Source of the DNA: Pseudoxanthomonas kalamensis DSM 18571
Lineage (GTDB): Bacteria; Pseudomonadota; Gammaproteobacteria; Xanthomonadales; Xanthomonadaceae
Reading direction: 5' to 3'
DNA: 64,000 nt
Assembly (NCBI RefSeq): GCF_010211745.1
Contig: NZ_PDWQ01000001.1
Span: 248,001-312,000 of the forward strand
The position numbers and the translations under genes were made by a program. The notes under the pieces were generated by a model. The model was not told where the DNA came from. It ran no database searches and was given only the letters and a program-made list of their open reading frames with translations. This document shows, one piece after another, positions 1 to 7,175 of the stretch; positions within the stretch are counted from its first letter, which is position 1, and each line of letters begins with the position of its first letter.

Positions 1-602
1 AGCCCGCCCAACAGGTGGCCCATCACCACCACCGGCTTCAGCAGCCAGGTCACCGTCCACATGCCCAGCAGGGCCTGGAAGATGATCACCGCCAAGGTCA
101 GCGCCGCCGCGCGCGCCAGGTCCAGGTTCGACCAGCGCAGCGCCGCCGCCAACAGCACAGCCTCACCAAGCACGGCCAGCACCGAGGCCGCCGCGTGTTC
201 GCCCTGCATGTACAGCGGGATGGCCACCCCGACCAGGCCCGCGGCCAGCAGCACCTGGGCCAGGCCCCAGCGGCGCCGACGCGCGGCCAGCAAGGCGATG
301 ACCAGCACCAGCACGCCCAGCGTGCCGGCCAGCATGCGATGCACCTGTTCGCGCCAGGCCTTGTGGGTTTCGAACGGGCGGATCGCCGAGGCGGCGTGGT
401 CGCTGACCTCCTGCGCCGCCTGCGGCCAGGTCGCGCGGCCATAGCAAGTCGGCCAGTCGGGACAGCTCAATCCGGCATCGGACAGGCGCACGAAGGCGCC
501 GAACACGATCACGCACAGCGCCAGCAGGGTCGCCAGCCAGGCCAGCCGGTGCAGGTGCCGGTACATCACCGGCGGCTGGACGTTTTCGACGGGTTCGCTC
601 AT
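1..602 (-). CDS. ctaA: Heme A synthase CtaA/COX15 (partial)
   Basis: Converts heme O to heme A for the aa3 oxidase, in the inner membrane. About 200 N-terminal residues are visible; the gene runs off the left edge, so the C-terminal half is missing. The start is the ATG at 600-602 (MSEPVENVQ). After a first membrane segment comes the family motif LSDAGLSCPDWPTCYG with its paired cysteines, and then an HKAWREQVHR segment with a likely heme-ligand histidine. Further hydrophobic helices follow, as in COX15. It is the last visible gene of the minus-strand cytochrome oxidase cluster, starting 13 nt after the SCO-like gene. Motif and context agree. Confidence 0.93.
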   Translation of the reverse strand, partial: MSEPVENVQPPVMYRHLHRLAWLATLLALCVIVFGAFVRLSDAGLSCPDWPTCYGRATWPQAAQEVSDHAASAIRPFETHKAWREQVHRMLAGTLGVLVLVIALLAARRRRWGLAQVLLAAGLVGVAIPLYMQGEHAAASVLAVLGEAVLLAAALRWSNLDLARAAALTLAVIIFQALLGMWTVTWLLKPVVVMGHLLGG

Positions 603-615
603 CGCCGCTCGGGCC

Positions 616-1191
616 TCACATCAGTTTCAGCAGCCGAGCCATGTCGGCCCGCAGGTCGGCCGGATCGAAGCCGGGCGCGTAGCGCAGGATGACGAAGCCA
701 TTCGGATCGACGATGTACACCGGCACCCCGGCCGTTTCGCCGGTGCGCGGAAGTTTCTGCAGCCAGTCGGCATCGGCCGGCAGCGAACGCCAGGCCTCCG
801 CCGAAGCGCCGCGCGGGTCCGGCAACGGCCCGGTCCACAGGATGTGCACGCGATCGGCCTCGCGCCCGAACAGTTGCCAGACCTTGTCCAGGTCGGTGGC
901 GGTCGCCCGGCAGCCGGCATCGCAATCGGCCGGGGCCAGCGCGACCAGCCGCCACAACCGCTGCTGCGGCTGCCACGGATACTCGCTGCCATCGGCCAGC
1001 CTGGGGGTTTCGGCACGCAGGTCGAGATAGGGCTTCAGCCATTGGCCCTTGTTGCGGGTGCCTTGCGGCGCCATCTGCAACCAGCCCAGCACCATCGCCA
1101 GCAGGATCGGACCAAGGAACAGGGCGAGCAGGGCCAGCAGGCCCCAGCGCCCGCGGCGCCGTCCGGCCGCAGCATCGGGAGTCGAAGTCAT
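616..1191 (-). CDS. SCO-like/thioredoxin-fold membrane protein of the oxidase cluster
   Basis: A 191-aa protein with one N-terminal membrane anchor (about residues 16-38) and a periplasmic domain. It has a CxxxC pair (DCDAGC, Cys90 and Cys94), followed by a thioredoxin-like layout ending in VPVYIVDPNGF. The cysteine spacing and position resemble SCO1/SenC copper chaperones, but the histidine usually found near the C-terminus of SCO proteins is not visible. The ATG at 1191 overlaps the SURF1 stop (ATGA), so the two are co-translated. Its place between surf1 and ctaA suggests a role in oxidase assembly. The exact function is inference. Confidence 0.75.
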   Translation of the reverse strand: MTSTPDAAAGRRRGRWGLLALLALFLGPILLAMVLGWLQMAPQGTRNKGQWLKPYLDLRAETPRLADGSEYPWQPQQRLWRLVALAPADCDAGCRATATDLDKVWQLFGREADRVHILWTGPLPDPRGASAEAWRSLPADADWLQKLPRTGETAGVPVYIVDPNGFVILRYAPGFDPADLRADMARLLKLM

Positions 1192-1925
1192 GGCGGCATT
1201 TTCTCATGCCTGCCGCGGCCCCGCAGGCTCAGCAGCAAGGCGGTGACCAGCACCGTCAGCGCCAGCCCGAACCACTGCACCGCATAGCCCAGGTGCCGCT
1301 GCGGCGGCAATGTGTTCGGCAATACGTCCAGATCGCGCGCATAGCCCAGCGGCAGCGTTGGATCCAGTCGCAAGACCCGTGGCGGCAGCGCCGGCACGCC
1401 CAGCGCGGCCGGCAGGCCGGGCGCCGTCAGGCTGGTGGCCAGCCACTGGCCGCCGGGCTGGGCGTCGGCGACCGCACTGGCGATGCCGGCCGACGGCGGC
1501 GGCAACAGCAGGCCCGCCAGCCGCTGCGCACCGGCTGGTCGCGCGATCTCGGGCAGCTGACGGTCGGCCGGCAATGGCAGCCAGCCCAGTTCCACCAAGA
1601 GTGGCGTCCCGACATCGGGCACGAACAACCGGTAGGCGCGCACACCGGCGCGGCCTTCGCGCAACTGGTTGTCCAGCAGCACGGCCGGCGCGTCGGCGAA
1701 GTGCCCGTTGCCCGCGACCCAGTCGTACTCATGGGCACGGACAGCATCGGCCGCCAGCGCCATCGGTTGCGGCCGGCGTTCGGCCAGCACCTGCTGCACT
1801 GCCGCCAGCATCGCTTCCTTCTGCTTCGCCCGGCCCAGTTGCCAGATGCCGAGGCTGCAGAACAACGCGATGCCCGCCAGCGCCAGCATCCAGCCGAACC
1901 ACAGGCGGCTTCGGTGCCCGCTCAC
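1188..1925 (-). CDS. SURF1 family cytochrome oxidase biogenesis protein
   Basis: SURF1/Shy1 proteins help place heme a in subunit I. This one has about 245 aa with the family's two-membrane-segment hairpin: an N-terminal helix ending in SLGIWQLGRAKQKEAM and a C-terminal helix starting HLGYAVQWFGLALT, with a periplasmic domain between (LDNQLREGRAG, VELGWLP). The open frame extends upstream to an ATG at 2012, but that would overlap the divergent small gene and add a non-conserved leader. The GTG at 1925 (VSGHRSRLWFGW) puts the first helix at the usual distance and is preferred. It overlaps the next gene by 4 nt. Confidence 0.9.
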   Translation of the reverse strand: MSGHRSRLWFGWMLALAGIALFCSLGIWQLGRAKQKEAMLAAVQQVLAERRPQPMALAADAVRAHEYDWVAGNGHFADAPAVLLDNQLREGRAGVRAYRLFVPDVGTPLLVELGWLPLPADRQLPEIARPAGAQRLAGLLLPPPSAGIASAVADAQPGGQWLATSLTAPGLPAALGVPALPPRVLRLDPTLPLGYARDLDVLPNTLPPQRHLGYAVQWFGLALTVLVTALLLSLRGRGRHEKMPP

Positions 1926-1990
1926 GCCGCGCTTCCGGCAGGCTGCAATAATGGCGTCACACGCACCGGCAGCCGAGGCACGATGACACC

Positions 1991-2209
1991 ATGAGCGATT
2001 CGCTGAAAACACTGCTGATCATCGCCTTCCTGATCCTGATCGTCTGGAACCTGGGTGCCGGCCTGTACTACCTGCTGGTCGACAAGGGCCAGAGCAAACG
2101 CACCGTCAATGCACTGACGCGCCGCATCGCGCTGTCGGTCGGACTGATCCTGCTGGTCATGCTGGGCATCTGGAGCGGCTGGATCAAGCCGCACGGCATC
2201 GGCGGCTGA
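1991..2209 (+). CDS. Small twin-transmembrane protein (DUF2909-like)
   Basis: A 72-aa protein with two membrane helices (about residues 7-30 and 46-64) joined by a short basic loop (DKGQSKRTVNALTRR). This matches the twin-TM DUF2909 proteins commonly found beside cytochrome oxidase genes in proteobacteria. It is transcribed against the rest of the cluster, divergent from surf1 (65 nt between starts) and convergent with ctaE. No catalytic residues are visible. A role linked to the oxidase is suggested by context only. Confidence 0.8.
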   Translation: MSDSLKTLLIIAFLILIVWNLGAGLYYLLVDKGQSKRTVNALTRRIALSVGLILLVMLGIWSGWIKPHGIGG

Positions 2210-2234
2210 TCCGGTCGCGGGGCCCGCAGACGCA

Positions 2235-2257
2235 ACGGGCCGGCTAGGCCGGCCCGT
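2235..2257. terminator. Perfect hairpin between convergent genes
   Basis: A 10-bp perfect stem (ACGGGCCGGC / GCCGGCCCGT) with a TAG loop lies between the convergent ends of the twin-TM gene and ctaE. There is no T-run on either side, so intrinsic termination may be weak or Rho-assisted. Symmetry would let it act in both directions. Confidence 0.5.
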
Positions 2258-2279
2258 CGTGCGCGGCGGAATCGCCGGC

Positions 2280-3158
2280 TTACAGGACGTAGACAAACAG
2301 GAACAGGCCCAGCCAGACCACGTCGACGAAGTGCCAGTACCAGGCCACCGCCTCGAAGCCGAAGTGGTTGTCCTTGTCGAAATGACCGCGCGCGCAGCGC
2401 AGCCAGATTATCGCCAGCATGATCGTGCCCAGGGTCACGTGGGCGCCGTGGAAGCCGGTCAGCATGAAGAAGGTGGAACCGTAGATGCCCGAACCCAGGG
2501 TCAGGTTCAGCTCGTGGTAGGCGTGGATGTACTCCTCGGCCTGGAAGTACAGGAAGGTGCAGCCCAGCAGCACCGTGGCGCCCAGCCAGAACAGCAGCTT
2601 GCCGCGCTCGCCCGCCTTCAGCGCATGGTGGGCGATGGTGATGGTGACGCCCGAGGTCAGCAGGATCAGGGTATTGATCAGCGGCAGGCCCCACGCCGGG
2701 ATGGTCTGAAAGTGGCCGCCGATCGAGCCCGGGCCGTTGCTCGGCCACGCATTGCTGAAGCCCTGCCACAGCAGGTCGTTGGTCATCACCCCGTCGCCGT
2801 TCCCGCCCAGCCACGGCAACGCGAACTGGCGCGCGTAGAACAGCGCGCCGAAGAACGCGGCGAAGAACATCACCTCGGAAAAGATGAACCAGACCATGCC
2901 CATGCGGAAGGACACGTCCACCTGCTTGTTGTAGTTGCCCGAGACCGATTCGCGGATCACGTCGCCGAACCACATGAACAGGGTCGCGATCATCATCAAC
3001 GCGCCGGCGAAGAACACCCACTTGCCCCAACCGGTCTCGTTGAGCCAGCTGGCCACGCCGATCATGGTGGTGAACAGGGCGATGGAGCCCACGAACGGCC
3101 ACTTGCTGCTGTGCGGCACGAAGTAGATGTTGGCGTCGGTGGAATGCGTTTGGGCCAT
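2280..3158 (-). CDS. ctaE: Cytochrome c oxidase subunit III
   Basis: Subunit III of the aa3-type oxidase, an integral membrane protein of 292 aa that stabilises the catalytic core. The length and seven-helix pattern fit. Family segments are visible: HSTDANIYFVPHSSKWP at the N-terminus, FIFSEVMFFAAFFGALFYA, and the C-terminal FGFEAVAWYWHFVDVVW. The gene starts 24 nt after the ctaG stop and closes the core run ctaC-ctaD-small protein-ctaG-ctaE on the minus strand. Confidence 0.97.
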   Translation of the reverse strand: MAQTHSTDANIYFVPHSSKWPFVGSIALFTTMIGVASWLNETGWGKWVFFAGALMMIATLFMWFGDVIRESVSGNYNKQVDVSFRMGMVWFIFSEVMFFAAFFGALFYARQFALPWLGGNGDGVMTNDLLWQGFSNAWPSNGPGSIGGHFQTIPAWGLPLINTLILLTSGVTITIAHHALKAGERGKLLFWLGATVLLGCTFLYFQAEEYIHAYHELNLTLGSGIYGSTFFMLTGFHGAHVTLGTIMLAIIWLRCARGHFDKDNHFGFEAVAWYWHFVDVVWLGLFLFVYVL

Positions 3159-3182
3159 GACGGGTTCCGGGTGCGGGTTCGG

Positions 3183-3770
3183 TTACGGTGCCGCGTGCGG
3201 CGAAGCAGTCGACGCGCCGGCGCCCGCGTCCAGGCGCGAGGTCAGCGTGTCGTTCTTGTAGAACATGTAGGACAGGGTGACGGTATTGACGTCGGCCGGC
3301 AGATCGCGGTCGATCATGAAGCGCACCGGCATGTCGCGGGTTTCGCCGGCCTGCAGGGTCTGCGCGGTGAAGCAGAAGCACTCGGTCTTGATGAAATGCC
3401 CGGACGCGCGCGCCGGCGCCACCGAGGGCGTGGCGCTGCCGACGATGGCGCGGTCGCTGTCGTTGTGGGCGTAGTAGGTAGTCTCGTACAGCTCGCCGAC
3501 CTTGACCTGCATCCGCGTCTGGTTGGGGTGGAACGACCACGGCAGCTTCGAGTTGACTCCGCTGTCGAATTCCACCGTCACCATGCGCTCGGCCGGGACC
3601 GCCGCAGCCAAGCCCGCGGCATCGGCTGCGGTGTTGTCCAGACGGATGCCGAACACCTTTTCGCAGGCGATGCGGTACAGCGGCACCAGCGAAAAACTCA
3701 GCACGAACACGCCCAGCGCAACCGCCACCAGCCGGCCCAGCCCCGCAGTATTGGCGCGAACCTCGCTCAT
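3183..3770 (-). CDS. ctaG: Cytochrome c oxidase assembly protein CtaG/COX11
   Basis: A copper chaperone that delivers copper to the CuB site of subunit I. It has 195 aa: one N-terminal membrane helix (LGVFVLSFSLVPLYRIAC) and a periplasmic beta-sandwich domain carrying the copper-binding CFCFT motif (in ECFCFTAQTLQAGE), typical of COX11. The start codon overlaps the stop of the upstream 44-aa gene (ATGA), indicating coupled translation. The Ala-rich C-terminal tail (ASTASPHAAP) is not conserved. Confidence 0.95.
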   Translation of the reverse strand: MSEVRANTAGLGRLVAVALGVFVLSFSLVPLYRIACEKVFGIRLDNTAADAAGLAAAVPAERMVTVEFDSGVNSKLPWSFHPNQTRMQVKVGELYETTYYAHNDSDRAIVGSATPSVAPARASGHFIKTECFCFTAQTLQAGETRDMPVRFMIDRDLPADVNTVTLSYMFYKNDTLTSRLDAGAGASTASPHAAP

Positions 3771-3901
3771 GCGCCCAGCACCCCCGAGAGGATGAAGGCC
3801 AGGTAGATTCCCACCGCGATCGCGCCGACGACCAGCGCGGTGCGCACCGCGCGCTTGCGGCGCACGGCCAGATCGTCGTCGGGGCGCACGGGTGCGGTCA
3901 T
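3767..3901 (-). CDS. 44-aa single-TM protein between ctaD and ctaG
   Basis: A short gene of 45 codons including the stop. The start ATG is at 3899-3901, eight nt after the ctaD stop, and its TGA overlaps the ctaG ATG. The product begins MTAPVRPDDDLAVRRKRAVR, then has one hydrophobic helix (TALVVGAIAVGIYLAFILSG). Small membrane proteins of this kind occur at this position in many proteobacterial oxidase operons and are annotated as cytochrome oxidase small assembly proteins. Tight spacing on both sides supports expression. Function is inferred from position. Confidence 0.8.
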   Translation of the reverse strand: MTAPVRPDDDLAVRRKRAVRTALVVGAIAVGIYLAFILSGVLGA

Positions 3902-3908
3902 CGCCGGA

Positions 3909-5531
3909 TCAGTGGCCGGCGTCGCCGTGGGCCAAGTCGCCTTCGCGGATCACCGGCGGAGTGCTGAAGGTGTGGTGCGGCGCCGGCGAAGGCACGGTCC
4001 ACTCCAGCCCGCGCGCGGTCTCCCACGAGCGCGCCGGCGATTTCTCGCCCGAACGCAGCGACCACCACAGGATGCCGGCCATCATGAACGGGGTCAGGAA
4101 CATGCCGAACGCGCCGATCGAGCTGACCAGATTCCACTCGGCGAACACCGGGTTGTAGTCCGGGATGCGGCGCGGCATGCCGGCCAGGCCGAGGAAGTGC
4201 TGCGGGAAGAACAGCAGGTTGACGAACACCACCGTCCACCAGAAGTGGAACTTGGCCGCCTTCTCGCTGTACATGCGTCCGGTCCACTTCGGCCACCAGT
4301 AGTACACCGCAGCGATGATCGAGAACAGCGCGCCGGTCACCAGCACGTAGTGGAAGTGCGCGACCACGAAGTAGGTGTCGTGGTACTGGAAGTCGGCCGG
4401 GACGATGGCCAGCATCAGGCCGGAGAAACCGCCGATGGTGAACAGGATCACGAAGGCGATCGCCCACAGCATCGGCGCCTCGAAACTGATCGACCCCTTC
4501 CACATCGTGCTGACCCAGTTGAACACCTTCACCCCGGTCGGGATGGCGATCAGCATGGTCGCGAACATGAAGTAGATCTCGCCGCCCAGCGGCATGCCCA
4601 CCGTGAACATGTGGTGCGCCCAGACGATGAACGACAGGAACGCGATCGACGCGGTGGCATAGACCATGGCCTGGTAGCCGAACAGCGGCTTGCGGCTGAA
4701 GGTCGGGATGATCTCGCTGACCACGCCGAACGCCGGCAGGATCATGATGTAGACCTCGGGATGGCCGAAGAACCAGAAGATGTGCTGGTACATCACCGGG
4801 TCGCCGCCGCCGGCCGCGTTGAAGAAGCTGGTGCCGAAGAACTTGTCGGTCAGCAGCATGGTCACCGCGCCGGCCAGTACCGGCATCACCGCGATCAGCA
4901 GGAAGGCGGTGATCAGCCAGGTCCAGCAGAAGATCGGCATCTTCAGCAGGTCGATGCCCGGCGCGCGCATGTTGAGCACGGTGGCAATGATGTTGATCGC
5001 GCCCATGATCGAGCTGATGCCCATCATGTGGATGGCGAAGATGGTGAAGGCGACGTTGGCGCCGCCCTGCAGCGACAGCGGCGGGTACAGGGTCCAGCCG
5101 CCGGCCGGCGCGCCGCCCGGCAGGACCAGGGTCAGCAGCAGCAGGGTGAAGGCGAACGGCATGATCCAGAACGACCAGTTGTTCATCCGCGGCAGCGCCA
5201 TGTCCGGCGCGCCCACCTGCAGCGGGATCATCCAGTTGGCCAGGCCGACGAAGGCCGGCATCACGCCGCCGAAGATCATCACCAGCGCATGCACCGTGGT
5301 CATCTGGTTGAAGAACTCGGGCTTGACGAACTGCAGCCCCGGCACCGCCAGCTCGGCGCGGATGATCACGCTCATCGCCGCGCCGATGATGAACATGACG
5401 AAGCTGAAGATCAGATACAGCGTGCCGATGTCCTTGTGGTTGGTCGAGAAGAACCAGCGCTCGACGAAGCTCTGCTTGTGGCCATGGTGATCGTCATGGT
5501 GGTCGACGGATTCGGGATGGGTCGCGGACAT
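3909..5531 (-). CDS. ctaD: Cytochrome c oxidase subunit I
   Basis: Catalytic subunit of the aa3-type terminal oxidase: it reduces O2 to water at the heme a3-CuB centre and pumps protons. The length, 540 aa, is usual. Metal ligands are visible in FWFFGHPEVYIMILP (CuB His and the cross-linked Tyr), VWAHHMFTVGM (two CuB His), TTVHALVMIFGG (heme a His) and VVAHFHYVLVTG (heme a3 and heme a His). The His-rich N-terminus (VDHHDDHHGHKQ) is common in this group. It starts 28 nt after the ctaC stop. Confidence 0.98.
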   Translation of the reverse strand: MSATHPESVDHHDDHHGHKQSFVERWFFSTNHKDIGTLYLIFSFVMFIIGAAMSVIIRAELAVPGLQFVKPEFFNQMTTVHALVMIFGGVMPAFVGLANWMIPLQVGAPDMALPRMNNWSFWIMPFAFTLLLLTLVLPGGAPAGGWTLYPPLSLQGGANVAFTIFAIHMMGISSIMGAINIIATVLNMRAPGIDLLKMPIFCWTWLITAFLLIAVMPVLAGAVTMLLTDKFFGTSFFNAAGGGDPVMYQHIFWFFGHPEVYIMILPAFGVVSEIIPTFSRKPLFGYQAMVYATASIAFLSFIVWAHHMFTVGMPLGGEIYFMFATMLIAIPTGVKVFNWVSTMWKGSISFEAPMLWAIAFVILFTIGGFSGLMLAIVPADFQYHDTYFVVAHFHYVLVTGALFSIIAAVYYWWPKWTGRMYSEKAAKFHFWWTVVFVNLLFFPQHFLGLAGMPRRIPDYNPVFAEWNLVSSIGAFGMFLTPFMMAGILWWSLRSGEKSPARSWETARGLEWTVPSPAPHHTFSTPPVIREGDLAHGDAGH

Positions 5532-5559
5532 GGGCGGCTACCTCTGTATGTGCGTTCGA

Positions 5560-6504
5560 TCAGCCGGCCGAAACGGCGGCGGCGGGGGCCTGCTGCGCGG
5601 TCGGCGCAGCCTCGGTCGGTGCGGCGGATTCCTCGGCGGGCGCGGGCTCGGCGGGAGTTTCGGGAACGGGTTCGGCGGGCGTAACCGGCTTCTTCGATGC
5701 CAGCCACTGCTCGAATTCGGGCTTCGGCACGGCCTTGACCACGATCGGCATGAAGCCGTGATCCTTGCCGCACAACTCGGCGCACTGGCCACGGTAGATC
5801 CCCGGCTCGAGGATGTCGGTCCAGGCTTCGTTGATGATCCCGGGAATGGCGTCCTGCTTCCAGCCCAGCGCCGGCACCCACCAGGAATGGATCACGTCGT
5901 CGGCAGTCAGCACGAAACGGACCTTGGTGTTGACCGGCAGCACCAGCGGATTGTCCACGTCGAGCAGGTAGTGCGGGTTGCCTTCCGCGTCGGGCTGCTC
6001 GCCGCTCTGGCGGATGCGGTCGGATTCGCGGTCCAGGCGGCTGGTGAAGGCGACGCCCTCGCCCAGGTATTCGTACTTCCACATCCACTGGTAGCCGGTG
6101 ATCTTGACCGTCATCTCCGACTCGCGGGTATCGTACATGGCGATCAGCTTGGCCGTGGCCGGCCAGGCCATCACCACCAGGATCAGTACCGGGATCACGG
6201 TCCAGATGATCTCGGCGGTGGTGTTGTGGCTGAACTTGGCCGGCGTCGCGCCCTTGGAGTGGCGGAACTTGTACATGGCATAGGCCATGGCGCCGAACAC
6301 GATCAGGCCGATCACCACGCAGACCCACAGGGTGATCATGTGCGCGTCGTAGGCGTGCCGCGAGGACTCGGTGACGCCGCGGCCCATGTTCAGCTGCCAG
6401 GGCTTGGGATCGGCCGACTGCGCCCATGCCAGCACCGGCGCCAGCAGCAGCGAAACTGCTGCCATGCCTTTCGACCACATCTTGACTGCTTTCGATTGCC
6501 TCAT
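5560..6504 (-). CDS. ctaC: Cytochrome c oxidase subunit II
   Basis: Subunit II receives electrons from cytochrome c at its CuA centre. It has 314 aa: a signal peptide (about residues 1-28, ending VLAWAQS), two membrane helices, and a periplasmic cupredoxin domain. CuA ligands are visible in DDVIHSWWVP and QCAELCGKDHGFM. The aromatic stretch YQWMWKYEY is also conserved. There is no CXXCH, so this form lacks the C-terminal heme c domain. The last 45 or so residues are a low-complexity Pro/Ala/Glu tail not needed for CuA. It lies 22 nt downstream of the DUF2244 gene. Confidence 0.97.
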   Translation of the reverse strand: MRQSKAVKMWSKGMAAVSLLLAPVLAWAQSADPKPWQLNMGRGVTESSRHAYDAHMITLWVCVVIGLIVFGAMAYAMYKFRHSKGATPAKFSHNTTAEIIWTVIPVLILVVMAWPATAKLIAMYDTRESEMTVKITGYQWMWKYEYLGEGVAFTSRLDRESDRIRQSGEQPDAEGNPHYLLDVDNPLVLPVNTKVRFVLTADDVIHSWWVPALGWKQDAIPGIINEAWTDILEPGIYRGQCAELCGKDHGFMPIVVKAVPKPEFEQWLASKKPVTPAEPVPETPAEPAPAEESAAPTEAAPTAQQAPAAAVSAG

Positions 6505-6526
6505 TGCCTAGACCCTGTACGCTGTG

Positions 6527-7006
6527 TCATCGGTTGCGGCCGCCAGCGGCCGCCAGTAGTTCCTGCAATCGCGCCGCCAGTTCGCGGCGTTCGCCGGCGC
6601 CCAGGAATGCGCCGACCTCGACCTGTTTTCCGCGGCTGGACAGCACGACCTGCTCGCCGCTCCGTCCAGCCCCCAACCGCACCCAGTACGGGTGCGCATG
6701 GAACGCCGGGGCGGAGGACGCGGACCCCCGCACCTCCACCTGTTCCGGGCCGATCACGATGACCTCGTCGCGCTCGCCAGCGCGCCACAGCCAACGCAAT
6801 GCAGCCGCCACCAGCGCGGTATGCAGCAAGGCGAACACGGGGGCGAAGGCGTTTCCGGCCAGCCATCCCAGTCCGGCCACCCCCCACATCACCCCGGCCA
6901 GGCCGACGAACAGCGCCTTGAACTGGTGGGCCGTCAGCGCCCGCGGCGGACGCAGGCGTATCTGCGTACCTGCTCCCTCGGGACCTGCCGGAACCACTTC
7001 GATCAT
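6527..7006 (-). CDS. DUF2244 membrane protein, first gene of the oxidase operon
   Basis: A 159-aa protein starting MIEVVPAG at the ATG ending at 7006. The longer upstream frame is non-conserved shadow sequence and was not used. Two adjacent hydrophobic helices (about residues 29-50 and 54-70) are followed by a soluble C-terminal part with ERDEVIVIGPEQVEV and ARLQELLAAAGG. This is the DUF2244 layout, a family of unknown function often placed directly before ctaC. It probably serves oxidase assembly or regulation, based only on linkage. Confidence 0.85.
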   Translation of the reverse strand: MIEVVPAGPEGAGTQIRLRPPRALTAHQFKALFVGLAGVMWGVAGLGWLAGNAFAPVFALLHTALVAAALRWLWRAGERDEVIVIGPEQVEVRGSASSAPAFHAHPYWVRLGAGRSGEQVVLSSRGKQVEVGAFLGAGERRELAARLQELLAAAGGRNR

Positions 7007-7044
7007 GTCGCCACCCGCGCCGCCGCCATCGCGGAAACACCTGA

Positions 7045-7074
7045 ATGGTAGCCGGCGGCCACAGCCGGCAGCAA
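7045..7074 (-). promoter_or_regulatory. Putative sigma70 promoter of the oxidase operon
   Basis: On the minus strand a TTGCTG -35 element (7069-7074) and a TACCAT -10 element (7045-7050) are separated by 18 nt, about 40 nt upstream of the DUF2244 start. No other good candidate was seen in the 169-nt gap to putA. Confidence 0.45.
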
Positions 7075-7137
7075 GCCGCACTGATCTGACGCAATGCACC
7101 ATACCGCTTGCTGAACGCCCGTCAAGCACACTGGCAT

Positions 7138-7143
7138 TACAAT
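7138..7143 (+). promoter_or_regulatory. Putative -10 element of putA
   Basis: A TACAAT hexamer lies 32 nt upstream of the putA ATG. A convincing -35 is not visible: TTGCTG at 7108-7113 is 24 nt away, too far for a standard promoter. An activator-dependent promoter is possible. Confidence 0.35.
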
Positions 7144-7175
7144 AGCGCGCTCCCGGATTTGCCGGTAACGGGTAC

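Noticed and set aside
1926-2012. Longer SURF1 start at the ATG ending at 2012
   Set aside because: Would overlap the divergent small gene and add a Cys/Arg-rich leader before the first membrane helix.
3840-5684. 614-aa plus-strand frame over ctaD
   Set aside because: Antisense to a textbook cytochrome oxidase subunit I; composition (His/Arg/Gln-rich) is that of a shadow frame.
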